Of a stretch of DNA of 64,000 bases, positions 44,911-53,966 are shown in pieces (position 1 is the stretch's first letter; each line of letters opens with the position of its first letter). A program made the translations under genes and the position numbers. The notes under the pieces were generated by a model. The model was not told the DNA's origin and did no database searches. It worked only from the letters and a program-made list of their open reading frames with translations. The stretch comes from Cephalotrichum gorgonifer (Eukaryota; Ascomycota; Sordariomycetes; Microascales; Microascaceae): NCBI GenBank assembly GCA_900312665.1, contig ONZQ02000017.1, positions 186,001-250,000 on the forward strand, given 5' to 3'.

Positions 44911-45870
44911 GATTAGCTGGTAGTGCAGCAAATACACTGCGCGGAATATAGATATTTGGTTAATTGGTCCGAAGAAGTTGTAAAGGGTGGTGGGTTGTTG
45001 ATGTGATACGCCCAGTCTGGCTCTCCCTTCTCTCCTGCCATTTTTCTCTGGGATTTATATGGTGCAGGGGAGCGGTTTACTTTGCGGACTTCTCTACATG
45101 TATCTCGGGCGCTTCTTTGACGCTTGAGCACAAGCATCCTCGCCATGCGGAATCCCGGTTTATTTCGTGACGATTCTTAGTCCAATGTGCTATAGAGCCA
45201 TGTCATGGACCAGCTTCTAGTGAATACATAGGGCGGCGAGCTTGGTGGAACTCCGCATGGGACTCGGTCGACCCGGAGCGGGATTCCGCAAAGACTCCGT
45301 GCGCATATTCTCTTTGTGTAGATCCAACACTGTGTATCTCGGTGGACATCGAAATGCTGCCTTTACCCTTCCTATTTTGACGTACCTCTCGACGCATGTT
45401 ACATTTCGACATTAGTTATGATCCTGATCTTTAATGACCAGGTACATCCTCTAATGGTTCGAGTCCTCGACACGGGCAGCTCCAAAACACCGGCCGCACA
45501 TCCTAATGAAGAGGGACTCAATAGAAGATACTTCGAAATGTACAAAATTTAGGGACTAGCACCTTATGCTGCTAGTGCTTATCAACGTATGGCACCTAGG
45601 GTCACCTTCCATGTATATCATGGTATAATAGTGATATTACGCACAAATTCACAAAGGACACGCACCTGTAAGCAAGCGCAACTCCGCCCCGCCGAAAAAT
45701 GATAGCCAACCCGATGGATAAACCACCCCCCTGCCCCCGTGCCTGTTCCCGACTCACCGAAGCTCCGACTTCATCCACGCCTTCGGCTTTCCACCGCAAC
45801 CAAGACCACCCCGCACCAGTATAGAGCTTGAGGAAAATACCCATTCACCCATATTCTAACAGGCGGAGAC
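44911..45870. promoter_or_regulatory. divergent region between NmrA-like gene and Zn2Cys6 factor
   Basis: 960 bp between two start codons facing away from each other; no gene inside. Shared regulation is inferred from layout. Confidence 0.45.
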
Positions 45871-47372
45871 ATGGCGCCTTCCCACCGACCTGCGCCCTCC
45901 CGCAGCAAATCATGCGCGGCCTGCACCAAGTCCAAACGCCGCTGCGACTTCGCCCTCCCCGCTTGCCTCCGCTGCTCCGACCGCGGACTAGAGTGCCAGT
46001 ATCCGCAGCGGACCCGCTCCAATATCCTCCGCATGAACCCCCCCTCCGCCTCCACTCTCCCGCCCGCCCCGCCCACACCCACTGCCCAGACTGCCCTGAC
46101 TGCGCCGACCCCGGTCTCGGTCTCGGCCCCGGCCTCCGTGGAGTCGTCGTCCACGACTCCCGAGTCGTTCATCGCCGGTATCTTGATGGACGAGATACTC
46201 GCCGGCGATAGTTTCTCACAGGAGCCGTTCCACCTTAAGGATTTCGACGGGTCGGCGCTGGAGTCTGAGTTCCAGTGGGACAGCAGCGGCCGCGGGGAGC
46301 CCGTCGCCGGTGTGGGTATGCGGGACCGGAGCCCTCCGATGAGGGGGCCCGGGCTTCAAGGGCGCCACTTCGTCGAGGAAGCTACTTTCGCGGGACCCTC
46401 CGTGGAACAGATCAACGAGATCCGCCTCACGACGTTCAGAAACCAGGAGCCCATGCCGATCGGTATGGCCGATGGGATGCGGGAGGGATCTAAGTACCTC
46501 CAGAAGATCCCACGAGAGATAGTCGAAACTCTCGGGACCCCGTGGTGCCACAAGGAAGTCTTCAAGAGCAACATGCCAAAGGCCCTGGAAGGTAACCATA
46601 TCACCACACCCAACAGCCTCCGTCCGAGGCCGCCTCTGTGGTTTTCAGGACTAACCAAATTTGTTTTGTCATAGAAGCCATAGCTTCCTGCGCCCTTTAC
46701 GTCACTAAAACAGAAGAGACCAGCGGTTTCGTCATGCGCACCATTATCAACAATATTTCCAAACTCTCCAAGTCGCCTGGGCCCCCTACCCACCGCCAAA
46801 CCCTGGCAAGAGCCCAAGCCCTCGGCATCTACCACATCCTCGCCCTCTTCGACGGCGACATCGAATGCCGCGCCGTCGCCTCCTCCCTCGTCCCCGAGAT
46901 GGAAGAAGCGTCCGAGTCCCTCCTCGCCTACGTAACATCCCCGAACAGCCCATCCACCCTCTCCGCCAACCCCCCTCGAGACCTCCCCCTCTTCCCCCTC
47001 GCGGAGACAGAGTCCTTCTGGCGCTCCTGGATCCTCCACGAGTCCACCCGCCGCACCTGGCTCTTCACGAACCAGCTCCTGGTCATGTACTCCTTCCTCA
47101 CGAAGCGGCCGGGCAGGATGGCGGCGTGCACAACGCCGGAGGACCTGTCGTGGTCGCTCTCCGGACACCTGTGGCGCGCGGCCAACGCGCTGGACTTCTC
47201 CGTCGCGTGGGGCGGGAGGAGGCAGCTGGTCATCACGATGGGCCGGTTCGCGGAGTGCCTGAACCAGGCGCAGGCGGAGGACTTGGACGACTTTGGGAGG
47301 ATGCTGCTGACGTGTTTCATGGGGGAGCAGCAGGCAAGGGGGTGGATGGCTTCAAGAGGGGGGTCGTTGTAG
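45871..47372 (+). CDS. Zn2Cys6 transcription factor (paralogue of the one at 23717)
   Basis: Two exons (45871-46591, 46675-47372) with an 83-nt intron give 472 aa. The zinc cluster is KSCAACTKSKRRCDFALPAC then LRCSDRGLECQYP at residues ~12-42, in C-x2-C-x6-C-x6-C-x2-C-x6-C spacing. A Pro/Ser/Thr-rich linker follows (residues 50-100). The C-terminal domain has LARAQALGIYHILALFDGDI, FWRSWILHESTRRTWLFTNQ, GHLWRAANALDF and DDFGRMLLTCFMGEQQARGW, which align in order with the factor at 23717-25026. This is a family of regulators often seen next to metabolic genes. Nuclear, DNA-binding; targets unknown, with the divergent NmrA-like gene the nearest candidate. Confidence 0.92.
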
Positions 47373-47917
47373 ACTGGCTTGCACGTCGCTCTTTCCTGGT
47401 GATCTGTGTTGCGGACGTACATGTTATGCTTTGTTTGGAGTTAGCGGTAGGATGCTTTTGTGGGCGGTAGAGCGAGGAGGTGGCGGGGTTCTTTCTTAAA
47501 CTCCCTCGCCTTCTCATAATGGCGATCATGATCATTGGGCTAGTTACGGGAGCTGTTGGGTTTCTTTCCGAACTGTAATGACACGGCAGATTATACGTGG
47601 CATGGTGGCACGTAGGAGGTATCCTGGTTAGAATGGGCGGCATGTATTCATAGTATCTGTTCCACGCGCCGTTAACATAGGGTTGAATACAATATCTAGC
47701 GAACGAGCAGAAGACAGGCTCTACGCCGAGAGCATTGGCGCCAATCCCCATCATGAGTCTCGGAAATCCTTTAGACCTTGGCTGTTAAGTGTCCTGTTGA
47801 ACCCCGGGGGCTTCTGCAGGAAGCCGTCCGTGAAGCTCAGAGTTGAAGCTGAGTTGGGCGGACGCCGACGAGGTACCCTCAACTTCGTCCTAAGCTTCGC
47901 CAACGGCGGAAAAAGCA
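47373..47917. other. intergenic, 545 bp
   Basis: 3' flank of the regulator and 5' flank of the tRNA; no gene seen. Confidence 0.5.
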
Positions 47918-48023
47918 GTTCCTGTGACGCAGTGGTTAGCGTGTCGTTCTTATATTGCCCTGACTTAGCTGAGCAATATGGTTAGAAATGCGAATGTCGT
48001 GGGTTCGACCCCCTCCAGGAACA
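47918..48023 (+). tRNA. tRNA, probably Ile (anticodon UAU), with ~33-nt intron
   Basis: The 7-bp acceptor stem GTTCCTG/CAGGAAC pairs perfectly. The D arm is ACGC-AGTGGTTA-GCGT, the anticodon stem-loop TCGTT-CTTATAT gives anticodon TAT, and the T arm is GTGGG-TTCGACC-CCCTC with one mismatch. The mature length without the intron is 73 nt. The extra ~33 nt sit just 3' of the anticodon, where nuclear tRNA introns lie; tRNA-Ile(UAU) is known to carry an intron in many eukaryotes. One T-T pair closes the anticodon stem. A T7 run at 48033-48039 is a Pol III terminator. Confidence 0.85.
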
Positions 48024-48032
48024 AAAGCTATC

Positions 48033-48039
48033 TTTTTTT
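48033..48039 (+). terminator. Pol III poly-T terminator of the tRNA
   Basis: Seven consecutive T, ten bases after the discriminator base of the tRNA gene. Confidence 0.85.
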
Positions 48040-48242
48040 GCACTGATCCTACTCTTGAAGCCTTTGCTACCGGATTCCTAGTTTTTCGCACCACCTGCGG
48101 CAAAAGGGCGGTAGGATTAGCTATGGTTGAGAGTGCGAGTTTGTGGAATTTGTTGCGCACCGGTGTTGGAGGCTGTATACATACTCCTATTAAGTTGATA
48201 TACTAAGATACTTTAGGCATGGCAAGTAGTTTTTTTCAAGAC

Positions 48243-49250
48243 TTACGAAGCCTCCCTAGACCATTCCTCTCTAAACTCTTGTTCCTCCTGGCTAAGCAGC
48301 CTAAAGTCAACAATTTCCCTCTTACTTGTATCTACAAGTACTAAAAGGATATCAATCACACTTGGAGGGTAAGCAGCCTGGCCTATTGGTCCCACGCAGA
48401 GCTGAAGTTCGAGCTCGACGACCGTGCGTATGCGAGCAACAGCCTCTCTGCACCTCTGCAACTTACTTGCCACCGTCTGCCCCTGCCCTTTTTTCTTAGG
48501 CATCTCGTCTGAATCGTTGTCTGAATAATTGCTTGAATCCCATGGCACATCTTTGCTCCATTCCTCCCAGTCCGAATCGTCGTTTTCACTGTCTGAGTCT
48601 GGTTCCAGCCGCAGTGGCTCTGAGAATCTCTGCGGATCAACAATTCGGCTCAGCCATCCCCCCTTGCCAAATTCCCCCATGTGTTGGATAATCTTCTCGG
48701 CCGATATGGCATCGGAGTTCTTCCACACGGCTAGCCTCTCCGGCGGGGATAGTTCCTTGTACGCAGATTCGGACATGACCACGTTCCGCGCCCCATCCGA
48801 CAGTTCGTCGATAGCAAATTCCATAGGCTTGGTGATCCTGAAGGTTTCAAGGCGTGGAAACTCATGGAATTGAAAGGGTCTCCTTGGTGGGCGGGTCGAT
48901 TGCCAGATGCCTCCCGGTGTACAGTGAAACGCAATCTCGCGGACTCGGTCGCGCATGAACCGCGGGGGAGGGATGGCGAGCTGGCTGGGTGAATGCGATA
49001 TGTAAATGACGTGTAGCTGTATGCTATCGAGGAGGATGGGCCAAGCTTCGACATAGATCTGTTTACACGTGTATGCGAGATTGGTGTCGACCTCAGTGCT
49101 TGTTTCGATTCCATCTCCCATATCGCAGGCGTAGCGCACAAGAGGGCGAGCCACTTGCTTGTAGTATGCCACCCATATTTGTTGGCGGATTTCCGGCGGG
49201 AGTTTTAACAGGGTCATGGTAGGGACGCTGTGATGGAAGCTTTTGGCCAC
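48243..49250 (-). CDS. F-box-like (2EXR-type) hypothetical protein
   Basis: An intronless 335-aa protein. After MAKSFHHSVPTM comes LLKLPPEIRQQIWVAYYKQV, the LPxEIRxxIW motif that opens F-box-like/2EXR domains in fungi. VDTNLAYTCKQIYVEAWPIL, the 'previous generation' signature of the group, follows at 54-73, with VREIAFHC later. The acidic, Ser/Asp-rich segment at ~215-250 (DSDSENDDSDWEEW) is disordered, and a helical C-terminus ends in EEQEFREEWSREAS. F-box proteins recruit substrates to SCF ubiquitin ligases; this one is a distant member, so that role is inference. An internal ATG 12 codons on (MTLLKL) is an alternative start. It follows the tRNA on the opposite strand. Confidence 0.75.
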   Translation of the reverse strand: MAKSFHHSVPTMTLLKLPPEIRQQIWVAYYKQVARPLVRYACDMGDGIETSTEVDTNLAYTCKQIYVEAWPILLDSIQLHVIYISHSPSQLAIPPPRFMRDRVREIAFHCTPGGIWQSTRPPRRPFQFHEFPRLETFRITKPMEFAIDELSDGARNVVMSESAYKELSPPERLAVWKNSDAISAEKIIQHMGEFGKGGWLSRIVDPQRFSEPLRLEPDSDSENDDSDWEEWSKDVPWDSSNYSDNDSDEMPKKKGQGQTVASKLQRCREAVARIRTVVELELQLCVGPIGQAAYPPSVIDILLVLVDTSKREIVDFRLLSQEEQEFREEWSREAS

Positions 49251-49838
49251 AGCTTGGCGAAGAGAGGAGGGGACGGACGAGAGGGGAGGACTTGCGGTGG
49301 TACGGGGGAGTTGTGGGGCGGGATTTTCTTCCCTCTGATTTGGTAAGCATTCTCATTTAGTCGTGAGATGATAGTAAAGCTAGGCCATCACTCTTCTTCC
49401 TTTGCAAGCTAGTCATTATTCAAAAGTTCTCAAACCCCAAGGACATCGGTGCCAAACCCCATCACAAGTCTCAGAAATCTCCCGAGGATTCGACAGTTTA
49501 TTGGCCTGCCATTCCACCAATCCATGTGTCGGCCATGCACATTCTTACCATGCACCCTCTGAGCTAACTGCGATCTAAGGCCGACAGCGATTCCACCAGA
49601 GACATGTCACTTTAGAATCTCCTCGCCATACTAGTATTAGAACCGAATCGCTTCGAGGCCTCCTTCTCTCCACAAGCACACATATGCACTCCTCCTCCTA
49701 CATGAATTGACCTCCTTCTCTCTTGCTGAAGATTTGAGGTAGCCCAATTAGTGTGTAACTTCCTTCACATCTCCTCTGATCACAGACTTTTAATCTTTCT
49801 ACGAAGGTCCTCGTCGCACCTACACCTCCTCGCAGCCT
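49251..49838. other. intergenic, 590 bp
   Basis: Upstream of the F-box-like gene and 3' of the multi-pass membrane gene. CT-rich patches near 49660-49830; no gene seen. Confidence 0.5.
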
Positions 49839-51653
49839 CTATTCATCCTCCTCCTCCCTCGAATCTACCCACTTGTCCAAACTCTGCACGATGAACCCGC
49901 GGAATAAGATGGCGGTCAGGCAGGCAAGCCACACACCCCCAAATCCCACGTAGGCGGTGGAGAGCCAGTATCTGCGTGCATTTTCGACCGCCTGCGCCGT
50001 CTTGCTGTTGAGCTCTATGACCGTGGCGTCGTTCCAGGTCAGATTCTCACACCAGCACGTCCTGAACACGCCGACCAGGTGGAACAGTGTGCCCAGGACC
50101 ATGACGAGCGCGTTCGTGAGGACGAGGAGCCAGTAGACGAAGCGGGCAATGATTAGGTGGAGTGGAGGCGGGATGCGAGAGTTGTTGCTCGGCGAGGCGG
50201 GGGTATCCGTCGCCGTGGCCGTGTCCCGTCTTTCCCCTGCGCGAACGGAGAGGAAGGTACACAGGACGTGAAGGTATGCCGTGGCAAAGGCCAGGACGGC
50301 ATACAGGATGAAATTGAACGACCTACACCCGAGCCCCGTCGTCGGCGTCGTCCAGGAGATGGCAGCCGCGCACCCCGAGGAGAAAGCCACGCAGCAGAAG
50401 CCCAGGAGCTGGCCCGCGCAGAACTTAGCCCAGAAGTTCCACTCAGAGTCCAGGCTCCCCAGCACACCACGGTGGTCCCAGCGATTCTGGCGCTCGGCCG
50501 TCGCCCAGCTGTACCACAGACGACGATTCACGTAGCGGTGTCTTAGGGCCGTGCTGATCGGCTTCCTCCCGAACTTGACGACTCCACGGAGCGCCCGCGC
50601 CGCGACGTCGGGGCTCCGCGCGCCGACGGAGCAGTTCGCCGACACCCCCAGGACGAGGATCCACGAGTACCAGACGCAGTACGCGAGGGCGAGCCCCGTG
50701 TCCTTGTCGCCCCTCTTGCTGTACGCGTCATAGAAGGTCGCCGCCGTCACGGCGAGCATGACGAGCACGGGGAGGAGGATTCCGCTGACGAAGCCCTTGA
50801 GCGCGGCTATTAGCGTCTTGATGCCGGAGTCGATCCTGTCGACAGGCGTTCCAGCGTCGCCTCGCGCCGGGGGGGATTGCGATGGTTGGGCCGACTTTTC
50901 CTCCTTGGCGAGTGATGGGTTTTGTTCTTGGACAACGTCATCAGGGTTGCTGGTGGGCTTGGTGGTGGTGGTCCCCGCCGTTTTCGACAGGAGGTTCCGG
51001 CCTCCTGTAGTCGAAGCTGCCGTGGACTCCAGTGCATCCTCGACATCGTCATCCCACCTGGTCTCGGGCAGGCACTCCATGTTCCCAGCCAGCACAGCAA
51101 CCCACAACGCGCTCTGGCGTCTCTTCGCCGAACTGCACTCGCTCCCCGATGCAAGCCCCGGCACGGCCCTCGCATCCGACCAGATCTCGTGCAGGGCACC
51201 AAATATTGCGCTCGCCGGATCCCCGAGGATGCTCACGATCTCCTGGAGCGGCTTTCGGATCCCGTACAGCACGAAGTTGGCCTTCTTTCCCCAGCCCGCG
51301 TCTGAGAAGACCTTGGTGTCCTCAACGTCGCCGACGGGACACAGTAGGAGGATACCAACGTACGGCGATATGTACGTCGAGAGGGGCAGGAGCCACTGCG
51401 CTAGGGAGCTATACTGCGCGCCGCGGCAGTGCTCCCTGGCCCAGCCCATGGTGCGGGTGACGGAGGGGTAGGTCGTGTTGTCACTGTAGTCGATGTCGGC
51501 GTTGAGGTTGCAAACCTGCCAGGGGTAGAATTGCTCGTAGTGCTCGTGGAAGTTCTCGCGGACGGCGAGGGTACAGCACCGCGCTATGGTAAAAGTCGTT
51601 GAGGCTACTGGGAGTAGGCTCGCCAGAAGTAGCCTCAGGATGGGTCTTGCCAA
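49839..51653 (-). CDS. multi-pass membrane protein with signal peptide, unknown function
   Basis: An intronless 604-aa protein. A signal peptide (MARPILRLLLASLLPVASTT) precedes a Cys-containing outer segment (CCTLAVRENFHEHYEQFYPW), then one hydrophobic stretch near 85-105 (LSTYISPYVGILLLC), a long Thr/Ser/Pro-rich loop (205-260), and about six more helices: ALKGFVSGILLPVLVMLAVT, LALAYCVWYSWILVLGVSAN, FCAGQLLGFCCVAFSSGCAA, ILYAVLAFATAYLHVLCTFL, FVYWLLVLTNALVMVLGTLF and TAYVGFGGVWLACLTAILF. The end is acidic (DSREEEDE). I do not recognise a family; similar hypothetical membrane proteins occur in ascomycetes. It is head-to-head with the Cys-rich single-pass protein at 52689. Confidence 0.78.
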   Translation of the reverse strand: MARPILRLLLASLLPVASTTFTIARCCTLAVRENFHEHYEQFYPWQVCNLNADIDYSDNTTYPSVTRTMGWAREHCRGAQYSSLAQWLLPLSTYISPYVGILLLCPVGDVEDTKVFSDAGWGKKANFVLYGIRKPLQEIVSILGDPASAIFGALHEIWSDARAVPGLASGSECSSAKRRQSALWVAVLAGNMECLPETRWDDDVEDALESTAASTTGGRNLLSKTAGTTTTKPTSNPDDVVQEQNPSLAKEEKSAQPSQSPPARGDAGTPVDRIDSGIKTLIAALKGFVSGILLPVLVMLAVTAATFYDAYSKRGDKDTGLALAYCVWYSWILVLGVSANCSVGARSPDVAARALRGVVKFGRKPISTALRHRYVNRRLWYSWATAERQNRWDHRGVLGSLDSEWNFWAKFCAGQLLGFCCVAFSSGCAAAISWTTPTTGLGCRSFNFILYAVLAFATAYLHVLCTFLSVRAGERRDTATATDTPASPSNNSRIPPPLHLIIARFVYWLLVLTNALVMVLGTLFHLVGVFRTCWCENLTWNDATVIELNSKTAQAVENARRYWLSTAYVGFGGVWLACLTAILFRGFIVQSLDKWVDSREEEDE

Positions 51654-52688
51654 AGGTGCGACGATATCTGCGGCTCGGCCACGCCATGGAGCCCATCTGG
51701 ACTCCGAATCTGGGTGGCGGCAGAACAGTCAATAACACAGCCGTCCGACCGAACATGGTTCAACACGTACCGCTTTCGGGCATCCGTACGGCCTTCGCGC
51801 CGGCTTCTATGTTAGGAGCCATATCTTTCTGTCTCGCTCTCACGGCTAGGCCGATATCAGACTCTGAGCATGCTTTTACAAAAGCATTCAATGGGGTCAA
51901 CTATTATTATGATACATTGCGGCTTTACTCGAGGGCACAGGTCGCTTAACTACAAGTAGGTCCTCGGGTAAGACCGCAATGCGCTTTGACCCTGGAACAC
52001 CCTTGTTCATGGTGTGGAGGTGTGAAGTGTCTTGCAGTCAATTTCCGCCACCAGGCTGCCGAATAAGACGGCTGAGTCTCAGCTGCCGAGAAATGGTGGC
52101 GTACGCTACTCGGGTTGGAGATACCTAGTTTCTACTATTGGCCGAATAAATGTTCTTCCGTCTCGCTTAGGAACTTGGGAAGTAAGCTTCGCAAATGGCA
52201 TGGCAAAGCTTACTATCGCAAACGCGGGGACATGGCGCCAGCTTGTCAACAAGCAGCTGAAATGGGACTGTGACGGGTGAAGAATTGATTCCTTTGCACA
52301 TATGAGGGGTATGATTGCGGGCACCCATGGCCAGGCTGGCGAATGGGATTCTTGAACGTTGAACGGTGGCTGCAGGAGAATGTGAGAGTTGACAGGAAGT
52401 CGGGCATGGACACATGGCCTACAACCAATAGAGAAGCGCGGTGATTGGATGTACTTCTCATTGTGACTTCGCAAACGGGGATTCGCTGTTTACCCTGACC
52501 ACCCAGTTCCTGCCACCAGATGGGCCATGAATCTGGCTGGTTTCTCTTCATAATATGGATACATTAAAGGCATGTTCAGCTCGGAGCCCCTCTCACAGGG
52601 GGCTAGAACGGTTCATCTTCCTCCATGCGTCCGTCGTTATGTATCATCATATCGTCTAATTAAGAGCCAACAAAATTCGCATAGCAAA
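51654..52688. other. divergent intergenic region, 1 kb
   Basis: Lies between two diverging cell-surface genes. No gene; possible shared promoter. Confidence 0.45.
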
Positions 52689-53588
52689 ATGAGTCCGAGG
52701 CGGATGGCCGTCTTAACCCTCATGTCTACTCCCCTCGGGCTACAGCTGTGGCCAGACCCGGCTCCAGTCAACGCGGTTCTTCTCCCGAGACAAACCAACA
52801 CACCCGACCTGATCGATCCCGTAACAATGCCCTACTGCACGTGGAGCAACTGTTGGCACTTCGGGAGCGACCCCCCAGACCTCTGCCCCCTCCTAGACGG
52901 GCCCTGTCCCGACAACGACGACAACTCCGAAAATGGCGGGCGGGTCTGCGGCACGAAGCAGTACGCGCGGGACTGCTACTGCAGTCTCAAGACGAGTCTA
53001 AGCTGCGCCTGGTCCTGCAGCTGGAGCGACTGGTGGGACACGGAGGATTGGTTCGCAGACCGCTGCGCCGGCTCGCCCGCCGCCCAGCCCTTAGACTTCT
53101 CCCCGCTGCCGAATTGCGCGCGAGATTGCATCGACGACGCGAGCTTCGCGTACGGGTGCATCACGGGGTCGACCAACTGCTTCTGCGCGAACGGGGACCT
53201 GTTCGAGTGTCAAAATGCCTGCAGCAGCGAGGCGGAGTGGGTGAAAATTCAGGAGTGGCTAGAGGACGCGTGCGAGATGGAACCCGACGCGGCGAGAGCG
53301 GCTCTGGAGGAGGGGACGTTTACCATCGGCCTCCCGGCTCCGACTTCCGGAACGGCGGTGCCCACAGGGACGGAGGGGGCTGAGGGGAGGGACTTTGGGC
53401 CGAGGCCACCCCTGGCCGCGGAGCCGCCTACGTGGGATGAGATTACCATGTTTGTCATACTGGGGATCACAGTGCTCGCGAGTCTTGGCTTTTTAGTCTT
53501 CACGAGTTTGGCCAGCCGGAAAAGGAGGACTACCGAAAATAATGTCATGAGTCAGGCTGATGTGTCTTTGGTTAAAACCGTGGGTTAG
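52689..53588 (+). CDS. Cys/Trp-rich type I membrane protein (receptor-like)
   Basis: About 299 aa from the ATG at 52689. An upstream in-frame ATG at 52572 would bury the N-terminal hydrophobic stretch and is disfavoured. The N-terminal hydrophobic region precedes a Cys-rich ectodomain of about 20 Cys, with a repeated Cys-Trp pattern: PYCTWSNCWHFG and SCAWSCSWSDWWDTEDWF. CARDCIDDASFAYGCITGST and NCFCANGDLFECQNAC resemble a CFEM-like eight-Cys domain, though spacing is not exact. Then come a Thr/Pro linker, one transmembrane helix (ITMFVILGITVLASLGFLVF) and a short basic tail. Intronless. Plasma-membrane or wall-associated location is likely; ligand unknown. It is paired head-to-head with the multi-pass protein ending at 49839. 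Confidence 0.82.
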   Translation: MSPRRMAVLTLMSTPLGLQLWPDPAPVNAVLLPRQTNTPDLIDPVTMPYCTWSNCWHFGSDPPDLCPLLDGPCPDNDDNSENGGRVCGTKQYARDCYCSLKTSLSCAWSCSWSDWWDTEDWFADRCAGSPAAQPLDFSPLPNCARDCIDDASFAYGCITGSTNCFCANGDLFECQNACSSEAEWVKIQEWLEDACEMEPDAARAALEEGTFTIGLPAPTSGTAVPTGTEGAEGRDFGPRPPLAAEPPTWDEITMFVILGITVLASLGFLVFTSLASRKRRTTENNVMSQADVSLVKTVG

Positions 53589-53966
53589 TTTAGGGTAATG
53601 AATATCTGTGGTTCTTCCACTAGGAATAGAGCTCCTAGCTTCAAGCCCCAACCAACTTTGATGAGCCGCAGCACATCTTCCTCAACTCGCCGAAGCCACG
53701 GACTCAGAGACCACTTGTAGAGAGAGGTTGATTAAGTACGTGACGACATGAAAAAGATATAATAGGTGGGATACAACAAGAATGAGTTTTCTGGGAACTG
53801 GGCATTGTCTTAAGTTTTTAGCTCGCATCATCCTGCGAAGAGCTACCATATGGGCTTCTTCCTCATTAAGTCCCATCTTGGTTACCCGCTCCACGTATCA
53901 AGCCCAATTTGAACTCAATCCAAAATAAAAAAAAATGAGCAAACCCCAGAAAATGCGTCCGGTCGG
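53589..53966. other. intergenic between convergent genes, 378 bp
   Basis: 3' flanks of the Cys-rich protein and the second MFS gene; nothing else visible. Confidence 0.5.

Noticed and set aside
45440..45480. ggttcgagtcc stretch resembling a tRNA T arm
   Set aside because: No matching acceptor stem, D arm or terminator around it.
46865..47470. 201-aa frame rich in Arg/Pro overlapping the Zn2Cys6 gene
   Set aside because: Alternate-frame shadow of a verified exon; no independent motif.
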